A DNA stretch of 64,000 nt from Agapanthus africanus (GCA_030015575.1 JASDDO010000014.1:165077911-165141910), one strand, 5' to 3'. Positions 1 to 11,150 are shown, counted from the stretch's first letter. Notes: generated by a model not told the origin, from the letters alone. A program made the numbers and translations.

Positions 1-1636
1 TATTGATATAATAATATTAATATGGATAACATATTCAAAGCGATTAATAACTATAAAAGTGGTATTGATTAACCATGCACAAGAAAGTTCTGTTCAGAAA
101 TTCAGCATCACCCTAATTTGTAAAATAACTTAAAAATAACAAACGTTCTCCAAAAGGGACGTGTCTTATACCAAAACAAAGATAATTCAATAAGGTTTTC
201 AGTTTTATAAGTATAAGCATCTCAAGTTGTTCCTACAAAAATTTATGAATATTCGAAGTTGAAAGTTTGCTGCTGGAATTTCCCTGGACAGCAGTTTGGA
301 GACATTTTCATTTGCATTTTACGTTATTTAAACAATTTATTTTGCAAGTAAATATTTCATAGAATTATATTATTCTGAGTTAGCTTCGTAACGAACTAAA
401 GAACGTATACTAATGATTTTTCTATGATTTATAATGAATTTTATAAGGTAAGGTGTACAGTAAATTTCAGATTTGTCGTATCCGCTTTTTCAACGACGTT
501 TCATGTGTAAACTATAATATTTTCAAATATATAATATTATAAAATGCAGATTATAAACAAATTAAAGATAATAATAAGAAATATTATGACGATATATATT
601 TTAATTGATATAGATGCAGTATAATGTAATCTAGTATGTCACAAGATAAGTTTTCATGATCTAGATTTAATATGATATAAACGGATGCAAACGGAACATC
701 GAAACGTTATAAAATTAAACATGGGGTACTAGATTTAAACTATAGGTATGGTATTTATTTAAATAGGTATAAAATGAATTATATAGCATGTAGCAAGATT
801 AACTTGCCTCGATAGGTCGCGAATCGGGAAAACGGAACGTTAACCGTCGGCGGGGAAAACTCGCGATGGGCGCACGGTTCACGGAATGAATCCAAATGAC
901 GAACAAAGGAACCACACGGGTCGGGTACCTCGCTGGAACATCGTGAAGCGTCACCGGCACGACGGAATTCCGGCAACAAAAGAACAGTTAAAAAAATGAG
1001 AAACGAGACATGAAGTAAGAAGAGAAAGAATGATAAAGAGAAGTACGAGAGAATATATGAGAGAGAGAGAGAAAAAGTGGAGATAGAGAGAGAGAGAGAA
1101 GAGGGAGAGAGAGAAAGTGGAGAGATAGAGAGAGAGCGAGCGAGAGAGAGAAGTGGGGCCCACGGGGTTAAAGGGGAGGTTGCGATTGGCTGAGAGAATA
1201 AATTGAGAAGGATATAAAAGATTGTAAAAATATTATATGGTTAACTAAATTATATATGATGGTTTAAATATATTAAAATCTGGGATTTTGGCGCAAAGTA
1301 AAACATTTCCAAATCGCGCCCGGGTCGGGTCCAAAAATTTGAATTTGAAATAATAGAATTTTAGACGGGATCCAAAATTTAAAATGAAGTGTTTTATGAT
1401 CAAAAAGCATACCCCCAAAACGGACACACGTACGTGCACGTAGCCGTCCAAACTCGCCCGTTTCACTGAACGGGATGAGAACACGATGCACGGACGCTAC
1501 AACAGGGTTAGGGGTGTCAAGCAGGCCAAGATGAATATTTTTAATTTTATTTTAGATGCCAAAAATTGTTATATGCAGAAATTAATTTCCGGGTAGAATT
1601 TACAATAATTAACCATCAAGCAAGATAAATGAAATA
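1..1636. other. AT-rich flanking DNA, no gene seen
   Basis: This is the left flank of element A. The first 780 bases are AT-rich, with no reading frame that resembles a known protein. From about 780 to 1000 and 1300 to 1500 the composition is more GC-rich, with CG-containing stretches of the kind seen in old LTRs, but I found no LTR end, primer-binding site or coding remnant. The last five bases before element A form its target-site duplication. Confidence 0.6.
1056..1153. repeat. GA-rich microsatellite
   Basis: An interrupted (GA)n tract with short GAGAGAGA runs broken by AAA, TGG and CGAG. Read on the minus strand it gives a Ser/Leu-rich open frame, which is an artefact of the repeat. Confidence 0.85.
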
Positions 1637-1641
1637 AGTGC
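1637..1641. other. Target-site duplication of element A (left)
   Basis: AGTGC lies directly before the LTR start TGTTTCGCCC. The same five bases follow the 3' LTR end at 37763-37767. A perfect 5-bp duplication fits Ty3/gypsy integration and fixes the outer limits of the element. Confidence 0.93.
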
Positions 1642-1819
1642 TGTTTCGCCCAATCAGAGCAAAGCTCTGTTTGAATTCAAAAATTTAAATTTTGAAGCAA
1701 CGCTTCAAGTCTCGGGCGCAACGCGCCACGCGTCAGGCGCTAATACGTCAGCGCAGCGACCATGAAGGCGCGCCCAATCAGAGCAAAGCTCTGTTTAAAG
1801 GAAGCAACGCTTCAGTTGC

Positions 1820-2045
1820 GCATGCACTGCGCTGCGCGACGCGTGTCAGCGCAGATGCGCTTGCGCTGTTGCGCTGCGCAGTGCGCTGCGCGACGCGTGT
1901 CAGCGCAGATGCGCTAGCGCAGTTGCGCTGCGCGACACATGTCAGCGCAGATGCGCTAGTGCGCTAGCGCAGTTGCGCTGCGCGACACATGTCAGCGCAG
2001 ATGCGCTAGTGCGCTAGCGCAGTTGTGCTGCACGACACGTGTCAC
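1820..2045 (+). repeat. GC-rich tandem block upstream of the LTR TATA box
   Basis: Imperfect repeats built from GCGCTGCGCGACRCGTGTCA and GCGCAGATGCGCT. CACGTGTC, a G-box/ABRE-type core, is perfect at 2036-2043, and related forms (ACGCGTGTC, ACACATGTC) occur upstream. The block ends about 180 bp before the TATA box, so it lies where an LTR enhancer would be. The matching block in element B's LTR keeps more perfect CACGTGTC cores. Confidence 0.75.
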
Positions 2046-2227
2046 GCGCTGGGGCATCTACGCCAAACTGAATTAAGATTTTAAGAAATCTTTTCTGTTC
2101 TTGTTAAAACAAGAAGATTTTCTTCTGCAAAGCAGAAGCCCTTGGATCAAAGATCTAACGGTGGGGAAAATTCCCCAAATCACTCAGAGAAAGATCTCTT
2201 TAACAAATCTAACTAATTTATGGGCAC

Positions 2228-2235
2228 TATAAAAA
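2228..2235 (+). promoter_or_regulatory. TATA box of the 5' LTR promoter
   Basis: TATAAAAA, followed by GGACCCTA. The same box is at 35578-35585 in the 3' LTR and, on the minus strand, at 42166-42159 in element B's LTR. Conservation between diverged elements supports it as the core promoter for the genomic RNA. Confidence 0.7.
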
Positions 2236-3404
2236 GGACCCTAGACCTCAATTCAAAGGCATCAAGATCCTCCTAAAAAAAAGAGAGAAAGAAGAAAGCT
2301 CTTGAAAACTCTTCAGGAACAACAGAAGGTAAAAACCTTGAGGGAAAAGAGAAAGTTCTCTTATGGGCAGATTATTGATCTAAGAACAAGATCAATAATT
2401 TTAAATAAAATATATATATATAAATAAGTAATAATAGTGCTTTGCACTTTTTTATGAACCTCTGGTTCTTGAAACAAAAAAGAAAAATTTATTTTTCTTT
2501 GATCTAAATGTAGATCAAGAAATTAAATAGTGCTTTGCACTTCTGATTCTTGAATCTAAAAGATTCTTGGTGCTCTGCACTTTCAAACTGCGCTGTTGCG
2601 CTCTTGAGAGAGCGCCACGTGTCAGTTACTTGCGCTACGCGCTCTTGAAATAGAGCTTTGCTCTCTGGAATTGGCGCAACTCATCAGAGCGCGCCACGTG
2701 TCAGCAGCGCAACAGCACAGCGCACTTGTGCAGCGCACTGCGCCATTGCGCTTACGCTCACCAGAGCGCGCCATGTGTCTGCAGCGCAACAGCGCAGAGC
2801 ACTAGCGCAGCGCACTGCGCTGTTGCGCTTGTGCTTACTAGAGCATGACACGTGTCCTAACCATAAGCGCTTGCGCTCAGTAATTGGCGCAAACCGCCTG
2901 ATAAATGCAATGCATTTCTCAAAGGGCCAAGCCCAAGTCAAAAGACCAAGCAGGCCTAATTAAATTGATGCTCTGCATCATTTATAAATGGGCAGAGCCC
3001 AAACAAAATAATATAAATACTATGCATTTTAAAAGGGGCACAGCCCAAACAAAGTAGATGCCTAATTAAATTGATGCTCTGCATCAATCATGAACAGAGC
3101 CCAAACAAAGAATAAATTGATGCAATGCATTATTTAAAAATGGGCCAAACCCTAGCACAGGTCTAACAGACCAAAAACAAATAAAAGGCGTTGAATATTT
3201 TTCTGGACTTAGCCCAATTTTGGCCGTAAGTTCTCAAATTAAATTGACTGAGCAAGATTGCTCTCTTAAATCAATTTACTACTGGTTCGAGAGTACATCT
3301 CCGAACTCCTCTGACATACGTCGTTGTAATCATTCAACGTCGTCAGAGAGGTGACGGGTCCCAACGACCACAGATGAATATAGACTGCGGGGTCCTTAAA
3401 CTCG

Positions 3405-3620
3405 TGGACCGAAACGTCCTTAAACTAATATTGGACCGAAACGTCCTTAAACTAATATTGGACCGAAATGTCCTTAAACTAATATTCATCCCAAAAATGG
3501 GAATATTGGACCGAAACGTCCCTAAACTAATATCGGACCGAAACGTCCCTAAACTAATAATGGACCACCACGTCCTTAAACTGGCGATAGACCACCACGT
3601 CCCTAAACTGGCACAATAGA
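3405..3620 (+). repeat. Seven-copy tandem repeat, unit about 26 bp, in the LTR
   Basis: Units of GGACCGAAACGTCC followed by YTTAAACTAATAT. The last two units have CACCACGTCC in place of CGAAACGTCC. Each unit can fold as a GGAC/GTCC mini-hairpin. The 3' LTR also has seven units, but arranged differently, with an extra copy on one side of the ATGGGAATA spacer. The same motif recurs outside the LTR just after pol (24290-24345). Confidence 0.85.
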
Positions 3621-4385
3621 GCCCAAATGCTCTTTTGTCGGATCTAAACGGTCCCGTTAAGTTGATCTTAGTCTCAAACTGGACAAACGTTTGAGTCGAT
3701 CTTAGCCCCAAATATGGCTAACGTATCCTTAGACATTTAAATGAATGATAAAATTCCAGATCATCTCTGGTTCAAGGGTACATCTCTGAACTCCTCTGAC
3801 ATCCATCGTTGTAATCCTTCAACGACGTCAGAGAGGTGATGAGTCCCGACGGCCATATAATTAAATGGATCACTACGTCAAGTTGATCTTAGTCCAAAAC
3901 AGGACTAACGTATCCTTGACGAACGTTTAAGTCAATCTTAGCCGCAACGCGACTAATGTATCCTTAAACTAAAAACACCAAACCCAAATCTAAGTAAACA
4001 CGGATTTGGACTAATCCACGTCCTACGGGCGACGGTATTACTCAGTCTCCGTATACAATCCACGGGCAACCACAAACAAAACAAACACACACGACACGAA
4101 GTGAAATTCTGGAGAAGGAGAAAGTTGTTACCGCGATGCGGTAGCGTAATTAACTGCAGGGGCTTGCGCCTGCAGGGAAGAGCGTCCCCACAATCAAAAA
4201 CCCCTCACCCTGAGGGAGAATCTGACGAAGTCTGCTACATCGGCCACATCCGTCTAAACCTCCGATACACGGTGCCATAAATCAACTCGGCATCTTCGGA
4301 GAGATAGACGGATAAAACCATATAGCATCTGCCCCCCGAATCTCAGGCAAGACGCAAAGTCTAGGCCGCCATTCGGAGGGGAACA

Positions 4386-4689
4386 GATTCTGGCACGCCC
4401 GGTGGGACCTCCTCCTCTTTCCACTCCACACTTCGTGTGTCGTCTTCGCGAACCAATCGTGGTTTGTTAAATGGTTGCCTTCGGATTTCAAGTTGCTAAG
4501 ATTTGGTCTTTTGTATGGCGCAGAACTCAAGCATCCATGGATTCCAACTGCACCAACTGCGCGAAGTACCACTGCAACAGACGCTCCACCTCGCCTAGAG
4601 GTGTAGTATATGGGCCCTAAGCGGCCTCTTTCCTCACTCTGCCAGTAGACCAGGTGACCCAAGTCACCACTGGCTTATTCTTCGGGACC
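4386..4689 (+). other. Untranslated leader of element A
   Basis: The stretch between the 5' LTR and the first gag ATG. It holds the primer-binding site and no convincing reading frame. The gag frame is closed upstream by TAA at 4618-4620. Any packaging signal should lie here. Confidence 0.6.
4391..4409 (+). promoter_or_regulatory. Primer-binding site of element A
   Basis: TGGCACGCCCGGTGGGACC begins five bases after the 5' LTR end. Position and the TGG start fit a tRNA 3'-end primer site, and it resembles the TGGCGCGCC-type sites I recall in other plant Tat elements. I cannot name the tRNA with confidence. Confidence 0.75.
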
Positions 4690-5163
4690 ATGATCCCACC
4701 GACAAGCTTCTCTATGCCGATACCTTCACCAGAGGTGAACAAGAAGTCGGTCTTCGACCGACTCACTGCTACCACGACCCCTGTCAACGGGTCGCCTGCT
4801 GCCAAACCAACAGCTTCGATTTTCGCCAGGCTGGATAAGAATTCTAAACTGGCTATCCCAAGGAAGGTGATGACTGCTGCTCCAGAAGTCGTCAAGGCGG
4901 CTTCCCCTGTCAAAGAATCTGTCTTTTCAAGACTGACGATTCCTGCTCCTGTCCCTGCTCGAAGATCTGTCTTTGACAGATTGGATATTACCCCGCAAGG
5001 AACGACCTCAGTTTTTAAAAGGTTAACACCGGCGGCGCCTCATTCAGACAGGGGGCAAAAGGAAGCTATCACAATCTCCGAGCTAGTCCCAGCGGCTCGT
5101 CGTGCTCGACGTCGCCATTGGCGACGAGTGAGAAGGCAGGGGGCAACTCCCCCTCAGGGCTAA
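4690..5163 (+). pseudogene. gag: gag N-terminal region with repeated S(V/I)F-x-RL motif
   Basis: The first ATG after the in-frame TAA at 4618 is at 4690. The protein is Pro/Ser/Thr/Ala-rich and contains five copies of a short motif: SVFDRL, SIFARL, SVFSRL, SVFDRL and SVFKRL, spaced about 20-30 residues apart. It ends in an Arg-rich stretch. The frame stops at 5163, and the open frame that continues the protein (from 5118) is shifted, so a frameshift lies between about 5118 and 5163. The function of the repeats is unknown. By position they belong to the Gag N-terminus or a leader domain. Confidence 0.65.
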
Positions 5164-7094
5164 CTCCACCGGCTCCAGTAGTGGAAGTCAACGCTGCTGT
5201 TCCAACTGGGAACAGTTTTGAACTGCTGAGGAGGGTGCGGAAGAATTCTCCAACCGCTACACTGAAAAGATCTCCTCCGCCTGTGGAGAGAGCTCCGGAA
5301 ACAAAACAAGAACAGCCCCCTCAACGGCTGTCTTCAAAGATTTATAAAGTTTGGCGAAGGGTTCAAGACTCTGTGATTGACCCAGGTCACTTTCGTCGCC
5401 AGAAAAAGGTGAAGGTGGCAAAAGACAAGGATTGTCCCATTAAACAGCAGGGGACAACAGCTGCTAGGGTGCCCCCTTCAATGGCCCTTTCCACCTCAAC
5501 GGCCCACAAAAGAAGGAGGCCAGAGAAAACCCCCGCGTCAGCGGCAAAAGTTAAAAATGGTGAACCTAAACGCCCCAAGTCAGGGGGCATAACAGTTCAT
5601 ACGGTTTACATGACATCGGGAAAAGAAGACAGCCGTATGTCCACAGGCCATAGACCACTTACACGGTCAGTGACCAAGGCTCAGGAGCAGCAACAGAAGC
5701 TCCAGGAGATGATGAGCGCTATGGCTGCACTTACAGGGCCAAACGAAAGCCCTGGAACCTCTTCAGAAGAGCGTCAAGAACAAGAAACGGACGCCGAATT
5801 CCTTCGGCGCGTACTAGAAAAGAAAGATAAAGTAGCTGCGGAGCAGGCAGCCAACATAAAGAAAATGGCCCTCCTGTTCCAGGATATGGTGGGTATGATG
5901 ATTCAACAAGATCCACCTGCTGGAGATCTCCCGATCATTCTTGAAGACGATAGGGGAGAGACATCAAATCCGCCACCGGCTTTATCCGCAGCTAAAGAGG
6001 ATACCATATCAAAAGCTGATTTGGATGAATACATCGCCCAGCAAATACGGGTGCACCAGGCGACCGAAGCAGCCGGTCAGGTCGTAAAGACAGGGCGGCC
6101 ATATCCGGGTTGATACGATCAAATTAAGTACCCGACAGGCTATACAATCCCTAAATTCCATGTCTACAAGGGGACGGGCAATCCTCATCAGCATGTCGCC
6201 CAGTTCAGAGCGCTCTGTGGCAACACCGGCGGCGATGACAAGTTATTGCTTCGCCAGTTTGTTGGAAGCTTATCAGATACGGCGTTCGAATGGTATTCTG
6301 AGCTCCCCAATGACTCTATTAAAACCTTTGCGGAGATGGAGCTGCTCTTTACCCAACGTTTTGCAAGTGCCAGTGAACGTACCCCGATGACGGCACTGAT
6401 TAATGCCAGGGTAAAACCCGGCGAGACATGGGTTCAGTACGCTATACGATGCCGTAATCTATGGTCGAAGTGCGAACAGCGCATAGAAGAAGCTTCGGCG
6501 GTGGGAATGTTTGTTGGAACCCTTGATCCACAAGCAACCATCTCACAGTTCATGATGTTCTTCAAGCCGACTACCTTCCAGGCTTTGATCGACAAACTAG
6601 CGCAGATGGACCAGATGGGCCATAAACCCCCTCTCCCAAAGCCGGACTCCCGAAATGACAAAGGAAAGGGAAAAGCGATCGTTGTTGCCAATGCTCAACA
6701 ATAACCGAGCGACTCGAAGCCGGTTGCTCGTCCAAACAATACGCGCCCGTACGTACCCCTTGAAGATAGGATGGGACGTCCTTATTCCTTTCCCCGCGAT
6801 AAGACGAGGAGGCTATTCGAGCTGGCGTTGCGCAACAGACTCATAAATCTGCCAGATCCAAAACGTCCGTTGCAACCGAACGACATCAACGAGCCCAATT
6901 ACTGCCCTTACCATCGAGTGCTAGGCCATCCCATCGAGGATTGCTACGTTTTTAAAAATTGGCTTGAGAACCAATACCGTCAGGGCAAATTTGCGCTATC
7001 TGACAAATGGAAGGTGAATCCCCCGCAACCCCACACCTCTAAGGGGACGAATACGCCGGGGGCAACATGCTCCGTCATTGAGGAAGCTCCTTAG
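5118..7094 (+). pseudogene. gag: gag: capsid-like domain and first zinc-knuckle-like module (interrupted)
   Basis: One frame runs through this segment. It is cut by TGA at 6111-6113, TAA at 6702-6704 and TAG at 7092-7094. After a basic, Lys-rich region (5118-5640) comes a retrotransposon Gag domain at about 6115-6640, with the family pattern around FEWYSELP, FAEMELLFTQRF and GETWVQYAIR. A module at 6771-7016 starts MGRPYSFPRDKT and holds a knuckle of form C-x2-H-x4-H-x4-C at 6903-6944, like the retroviral CCHC knuckle with His in the second position. The stops lie in one otherwise continuous frame, so they look like later point mutations. Gag would form the particle and bind the genomic RNA. 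Confidence 0.85.
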
Positions 7095-7124
7095 GAGGTC
7101 GTATTATCAGCCAAGACAAAGAGG

Positions 7125-8929
7125 ATGCTAAACGATCTTCAGACATGTCCAGCGGTCAAGTGGAAGAACCCCTTGGAACCGCAGGTCATTGAGGGGATGT
7201 TGAAGCCACGTCCGACTCCGAAGACCGATGGTGGTAGTTCAAGCGTTCATAGCCAGCCGTCAAAATCTTCGAAAAAGAAGAGGAAGAAATCAAAGAAGCC
7301 CGTGGAGCCTAGCGACAAGCGCACGGACTTACAAAAGCAAATTGACGCGCTGGATGAATACAACCAAAAGGCGCGGACTCCCATTACGCTCCAAGATTTC
7401 CTTGATCACATCTCTCAAAAAGAAGATGAGGGAGAAAGTTCATCGGATGAATCCGAGGAATATGTGGCGAGCTGTCATATGATCTCCCATTCGATCACGA
7501 ACGATGAAGAGACTTCCGGCACTAAAACGCTGGGGGCAGATACCGAGTCAAGAGTTCCGGAGTTATCAGTCGAAATGATTGATGCGTTCCTTAATGAAGC
7601 TCGATTGAAAAGTAAAGCTGATCGAGAACGCGAGACGGCTATATTCGAAAGGGCCAAGCGCCAGCGACTTGAGGAAAGAGCTGAGATGATCCCGCTGGAG
7701 CAAAATGCCTCCACCGCCGACAAAAGCCAATTCAAGATAAAGAAGAGGTTTGCTAAGGCCATATCAATGGGCATGAAGCTACCATCCTCTGAAGGAAAAA
7801 TTACTGGTGTAATGGAAATGCACCCTTCATATTGCTTATATCATCAGAAGGTCTCGCATCCCACTCAAGAGTGCAAAGCTTTCAATAGATGGTGGCAAGG
7901 ATACGTCGCTAATCGACAATGCTTTAAACGGGAAAAACGTAAAATTCGTCGGGAGCAAGGAAATACGACCGAAGAGCTTGAAAGAACTGCCGGCAGTTGT
8001 CACATGGTTAACACTGGCGGGTCACAAGTGCCTACATTCGGGAGCGATTCTGATGAGGAGCTAGAAATTGCCCCTCTCTTTAAAGAGTCAACTTCGGAAA
8101 AAAAAGAAGAGCCAATGGTCTGCGAAAATATCCGGCTGCGGAATCGGACGCTACCTGAGAAGAATCTCGGACCTCTAAACAAGAAAGACAAAGGGAAAGA
8201 GAAAATCTCCGAAGATATCGCCTTGGATGACCGAGTCGCGGAAGAGTTAAACGCCGAAAACCCGCCGAAGAGAAATAAGGTGGATTACAACGTTCTGGCG
8301 CATCTGAGAAAACTACCCTCTCAACTCAGCATCCTTGATGCCTTATTACTATCAAAAGAGGTGAGGGATTCTTTGATTAAGGCGCTACAAGACCCGGAAC
8401 AGTTCCAAGCCTTCCTAGCCGAAGAAAAGATGAAGGACGAATTAGAAGAAGTGCACACAGCCGACGTTGCTTTTGGTAATGAAGACCTTCTCCTCAGGAC
8501 ATGCGACCACAATCGTCCCCTTTATGTCTCAGGATACTGCCATGACATAAAGATAGGTAAAATCTTGGTCGATAACGGATCGTCTGTTAATTTGCTCAAT
8601 GTGCGGGTGTTAAAGGAAATTTGCATGAGTGTCCAACACCTCGCCCGAGACAAAATCACCATCTCCGGATTCGACTCCAAATCATCAAAAACTCTGGGAT
8701 CTGTGATATTGACGCTACGCTTCGGGTTGCTCGTCACAGACATCAAATTCCATGTTATAGACGGCAAGACGTGCTACAATGCTCTGCTCGGCCGACCATG
8801 GCTACACGAGTACAATATCATCCCTTCTACACAGCATCAGTGCATGAAGTATTGTAGGGATGGCCTCGAGTACACTGTGGCCGGAGAATTGAATCCGTTT
8901 TCCGTGAATGAAGTTCGCAAGTATGAAGA
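7125..8929 (+). pseudogene. pol: gag-pol linker and aspartic protease, cut by copia A
   Basis: This frame continues from gag. It is Lys/Glu-rich, with CHM motifs at 7473 and 7998, a second C-x2-H-x4-H-x4-C knuckle at 7833-7874 and an acidic FGSDSDEE stretch. A retropepsin-like domain lies at about 8470-8880. The active-site loop is DNGSSVN (Asp codon 8571-8573), where most families have DTG or DSG. The ALLGRPWL motif follows about 75 residues later, as expected for the second part of the fold. Copia A interrupts the frame at codon 8928-8930, and the same frame resumes at 19329. Confidence 0.85.
8925..8929. other. Target-site duplication of copia A (left)
   Basis: GAAGA before TGTTAGTT, repeated at 19329-19333 after the right LTR. 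Removing the element and one copy restores an open gag-pol frame across the junction. Confidence 0.95.
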
Positions 8930-11149
8930 TGTTAGTTATATGTATGCCCTAGAGGCCATTACTGTACATAGGATGTATATTGTAGTGGATGCTGGGACAT
9001 ATATAGGGAGGACTTTCTTGCTCGACATGATAGTATGCTATCTGGTTGATCTTTACCTTAACGTGTATACTGTTTGTCTCTCTGTTACATGTTGGTAAAG
9101 CCCTTAGGATGTGTGCTTGACTACCTGGACTATGATGCGGATCATACTAGTGGGGACATGGTAGTCCATAAGTACATCCTTCAAAGTCCCTAGTCGTGGG
9201 TGTATCGGGACGGGGCATCGATATACCAGAGTAGACTAGCGTATACCTTCTCGACCCATATAGATGGGCGATGGATGATCCCATATCCATTGGTGTTTGA
9301 CATCAGAGATGATATACGGGTGCTCAGTGGAGACTGGGTACACTGGACGGACTCGCCGAGAACTCCCAGATGGTATTATACCTCACGTCAGATGGCAGTT
9401 CTCAGGTGACACTGGTACAGAGTAGTCTGTTGACCCGAGATCGTCATAGAGTCTTGTGCGGTTCCCACTGTGCTTTGATTTCCATCGTACCACGTCCAAG
9501 AGGGCGTGCAAAACGGTGGTTTTTGGGTACAGTCCCGAGTCACATGGAGGTAATGAGCGATAGGAGGGGATTCGTCTCTCCCGGTATTGGGAGTTGATGT
9601 TGCGCTGTGTTCGATTGGCTATAACCGGAAATCCCTGGCCAGGGTTGCTGAGATTTACTGGTAAGTGTTACCAGTAGTTTCTCGAATTGTTATAGACCTC
9701 ATATCGACACGACTTATCGAGCTATTGGGGTCTGACGTTTACCACCCCTAGGCGAGATATGCGACAGATCAGACGGACAGACCGGACTGTACGGTAAGTG
9801 TTACTGGTCGGATTCACAGGAGTGTGAGCGGGCTTGCTCGTCGATCTTCTGATCGCTCAATACCCGGGTGGCCGTTACGTTTAGCAGACCGCTTGCGGCT
9901 TGTGGGTGTTTGATATGATCATCACCTGCTGCCGGCGTATTGACGAGTCTTTAGAGTCCTACACAGAGGTTTTCTGGCTCAAGCGAAACGAAATAGGAGT
10001 GCATATGAGATATGTGCGGGACCGAGAATAATGCGTGTATGTGATATCGTATTCTATTCTCGCGATGGATGTATCGATTGGTTATATGCGATATAACCTA
10101 GTTATCGAATCAAGGATTGATTCGATAAGCCGATATATAGGATACTAGCCGGTTATATGCGATATGACCGGATCGTTAAATCAAGTGTTGATTTAACGAT
10201 TTAATGCATAATTATATATTTGATATATTACTTTGCATTAACTAGTATTGGTTCATTTAAAATGGATTTTCTCACTCGGGTGTGCGCATTGCATATGCGA
10301 TATGATTTTGTGCACTTGCTTGTATCATGTTTGATGATACATGCCTTATTTGTTAAGTGTATAGAATTAAACCTTGGTTAATGGAATGGTTAGGGTTTAC
10401 TATTTGATTATTCATATTTATTCATTTGTTTATTATTTTTGGAAAAGAAAAAGAGCATGATAAAATGATGGCATTTTTGTTTTGTTCATGAAGTTTCTTG
10501 AACACTTTGACTTTGTAACCCTTTTGTCTCATGCTTAAACCTAACCACTTCATTTAACACTAATTAGTTCTCTACACTTAACCATGGTCATGTTATGATA
10601 AGAATTGATTTCTTTTCCTTTTTAATTATAACTTATCATAACTTTCTTCTTCTTCTTCTTCATATCTATCATGAAGAAAGCTTAGGTCATCAATGGTGAT
10701 TGATGACAAAGAGTGAGAAATCCAATTCTAAATTGAACCCACTTCCTATTTCTTCATCCTCTACCTCTTGCCAAGTAGTAGAGTGTGTTTCCTTCACAAG
10801 TTTTCATGACTTGGTGAAGTTGGAGCTTGATCTAGCGATGCCTCGACGTAGATCATCTTCGGCATGGACATCGACGACCTAGCTTGCCCATTCTCCGACG
10901 AAGCCGACGCTAGAGCCCGGGAACTCATATGGACAGCGAGGGGACTTCGTTGCAGAGCTATGGAGGTGGAGCACCGGATCTACAAAGGTTGTATTTCCGT
11001 ATTCTTTATAGTTAAGTTGTTAACTAGTTTCTAGTTTCGCCTAAACTTTAGCCAACGATCCGTATTAGGGTTTCTCGGCACCTAGATTTTTTGAAATTGG
11101 CATGGTTGATGCCTTGTGAGACCTCATTAGGGTGCCTAGGAACCCTACA
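8930..11149 (+). repeat. 5' LTR of copia A
   Basis: Begins TGTTAGTTATATG and ends CCTAGGAACCCTACA. It matches 17106-19328 at about 98-99% by hand count. The interior has a cluster of perfect hairpins at 10080-10200. Short open frames in it have no resemblance to proteins. Confidence 0.95.
10080..10200 (+). repeat. Hairpin cluster in the copia A LTR
   Basis: Two units about 71 bp apart, each starting GGTTATATGCGATATRACC (perfect 8-bp stem in the first unit). Each is followed by a longer hairpin: an 11-bp perfect stem at 10102-10112/10118-10128 and a 12-bp perfect stem at 10172-10183/10189-10200, both with five-base loops. The right LTR keeps the cluster with a few mismatches. Confidence 0.85.
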
Positions 11150-11150
11150 G

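Larger units (their letters stand above)
1642..4385 (+). repeat. 5' LTR of element A
   Basis: A 2,744-bp LTR starting TGTTTCG and ending GGGGAACA. It matches 35052-37762 along its whole length. Differences are scattered point changes plus gains and losses of short tandem units in the GC-rich block near 1820-2045 and the GGACCGAAACGTCC block near 3405-3620. It contains many short perfect palindromes with three-base loops. GC-rich Ala/Arg/Cys reading frames inside it are products of the repeats. Confidence 0.93.

Noticed and set aside
951-1163. A Ser/Leu-rich minus-strand ORF that looks like a membrane or signal sequence
   Set aside because: It is the reverse reading of the GA microsatellite.
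9200-9597. Small ORFs present twice, in both copia A LTRs
   Set aside because: Their duplication follows from the LTR pair. They resemble no protein and have no counterpart in copia B's LTR.
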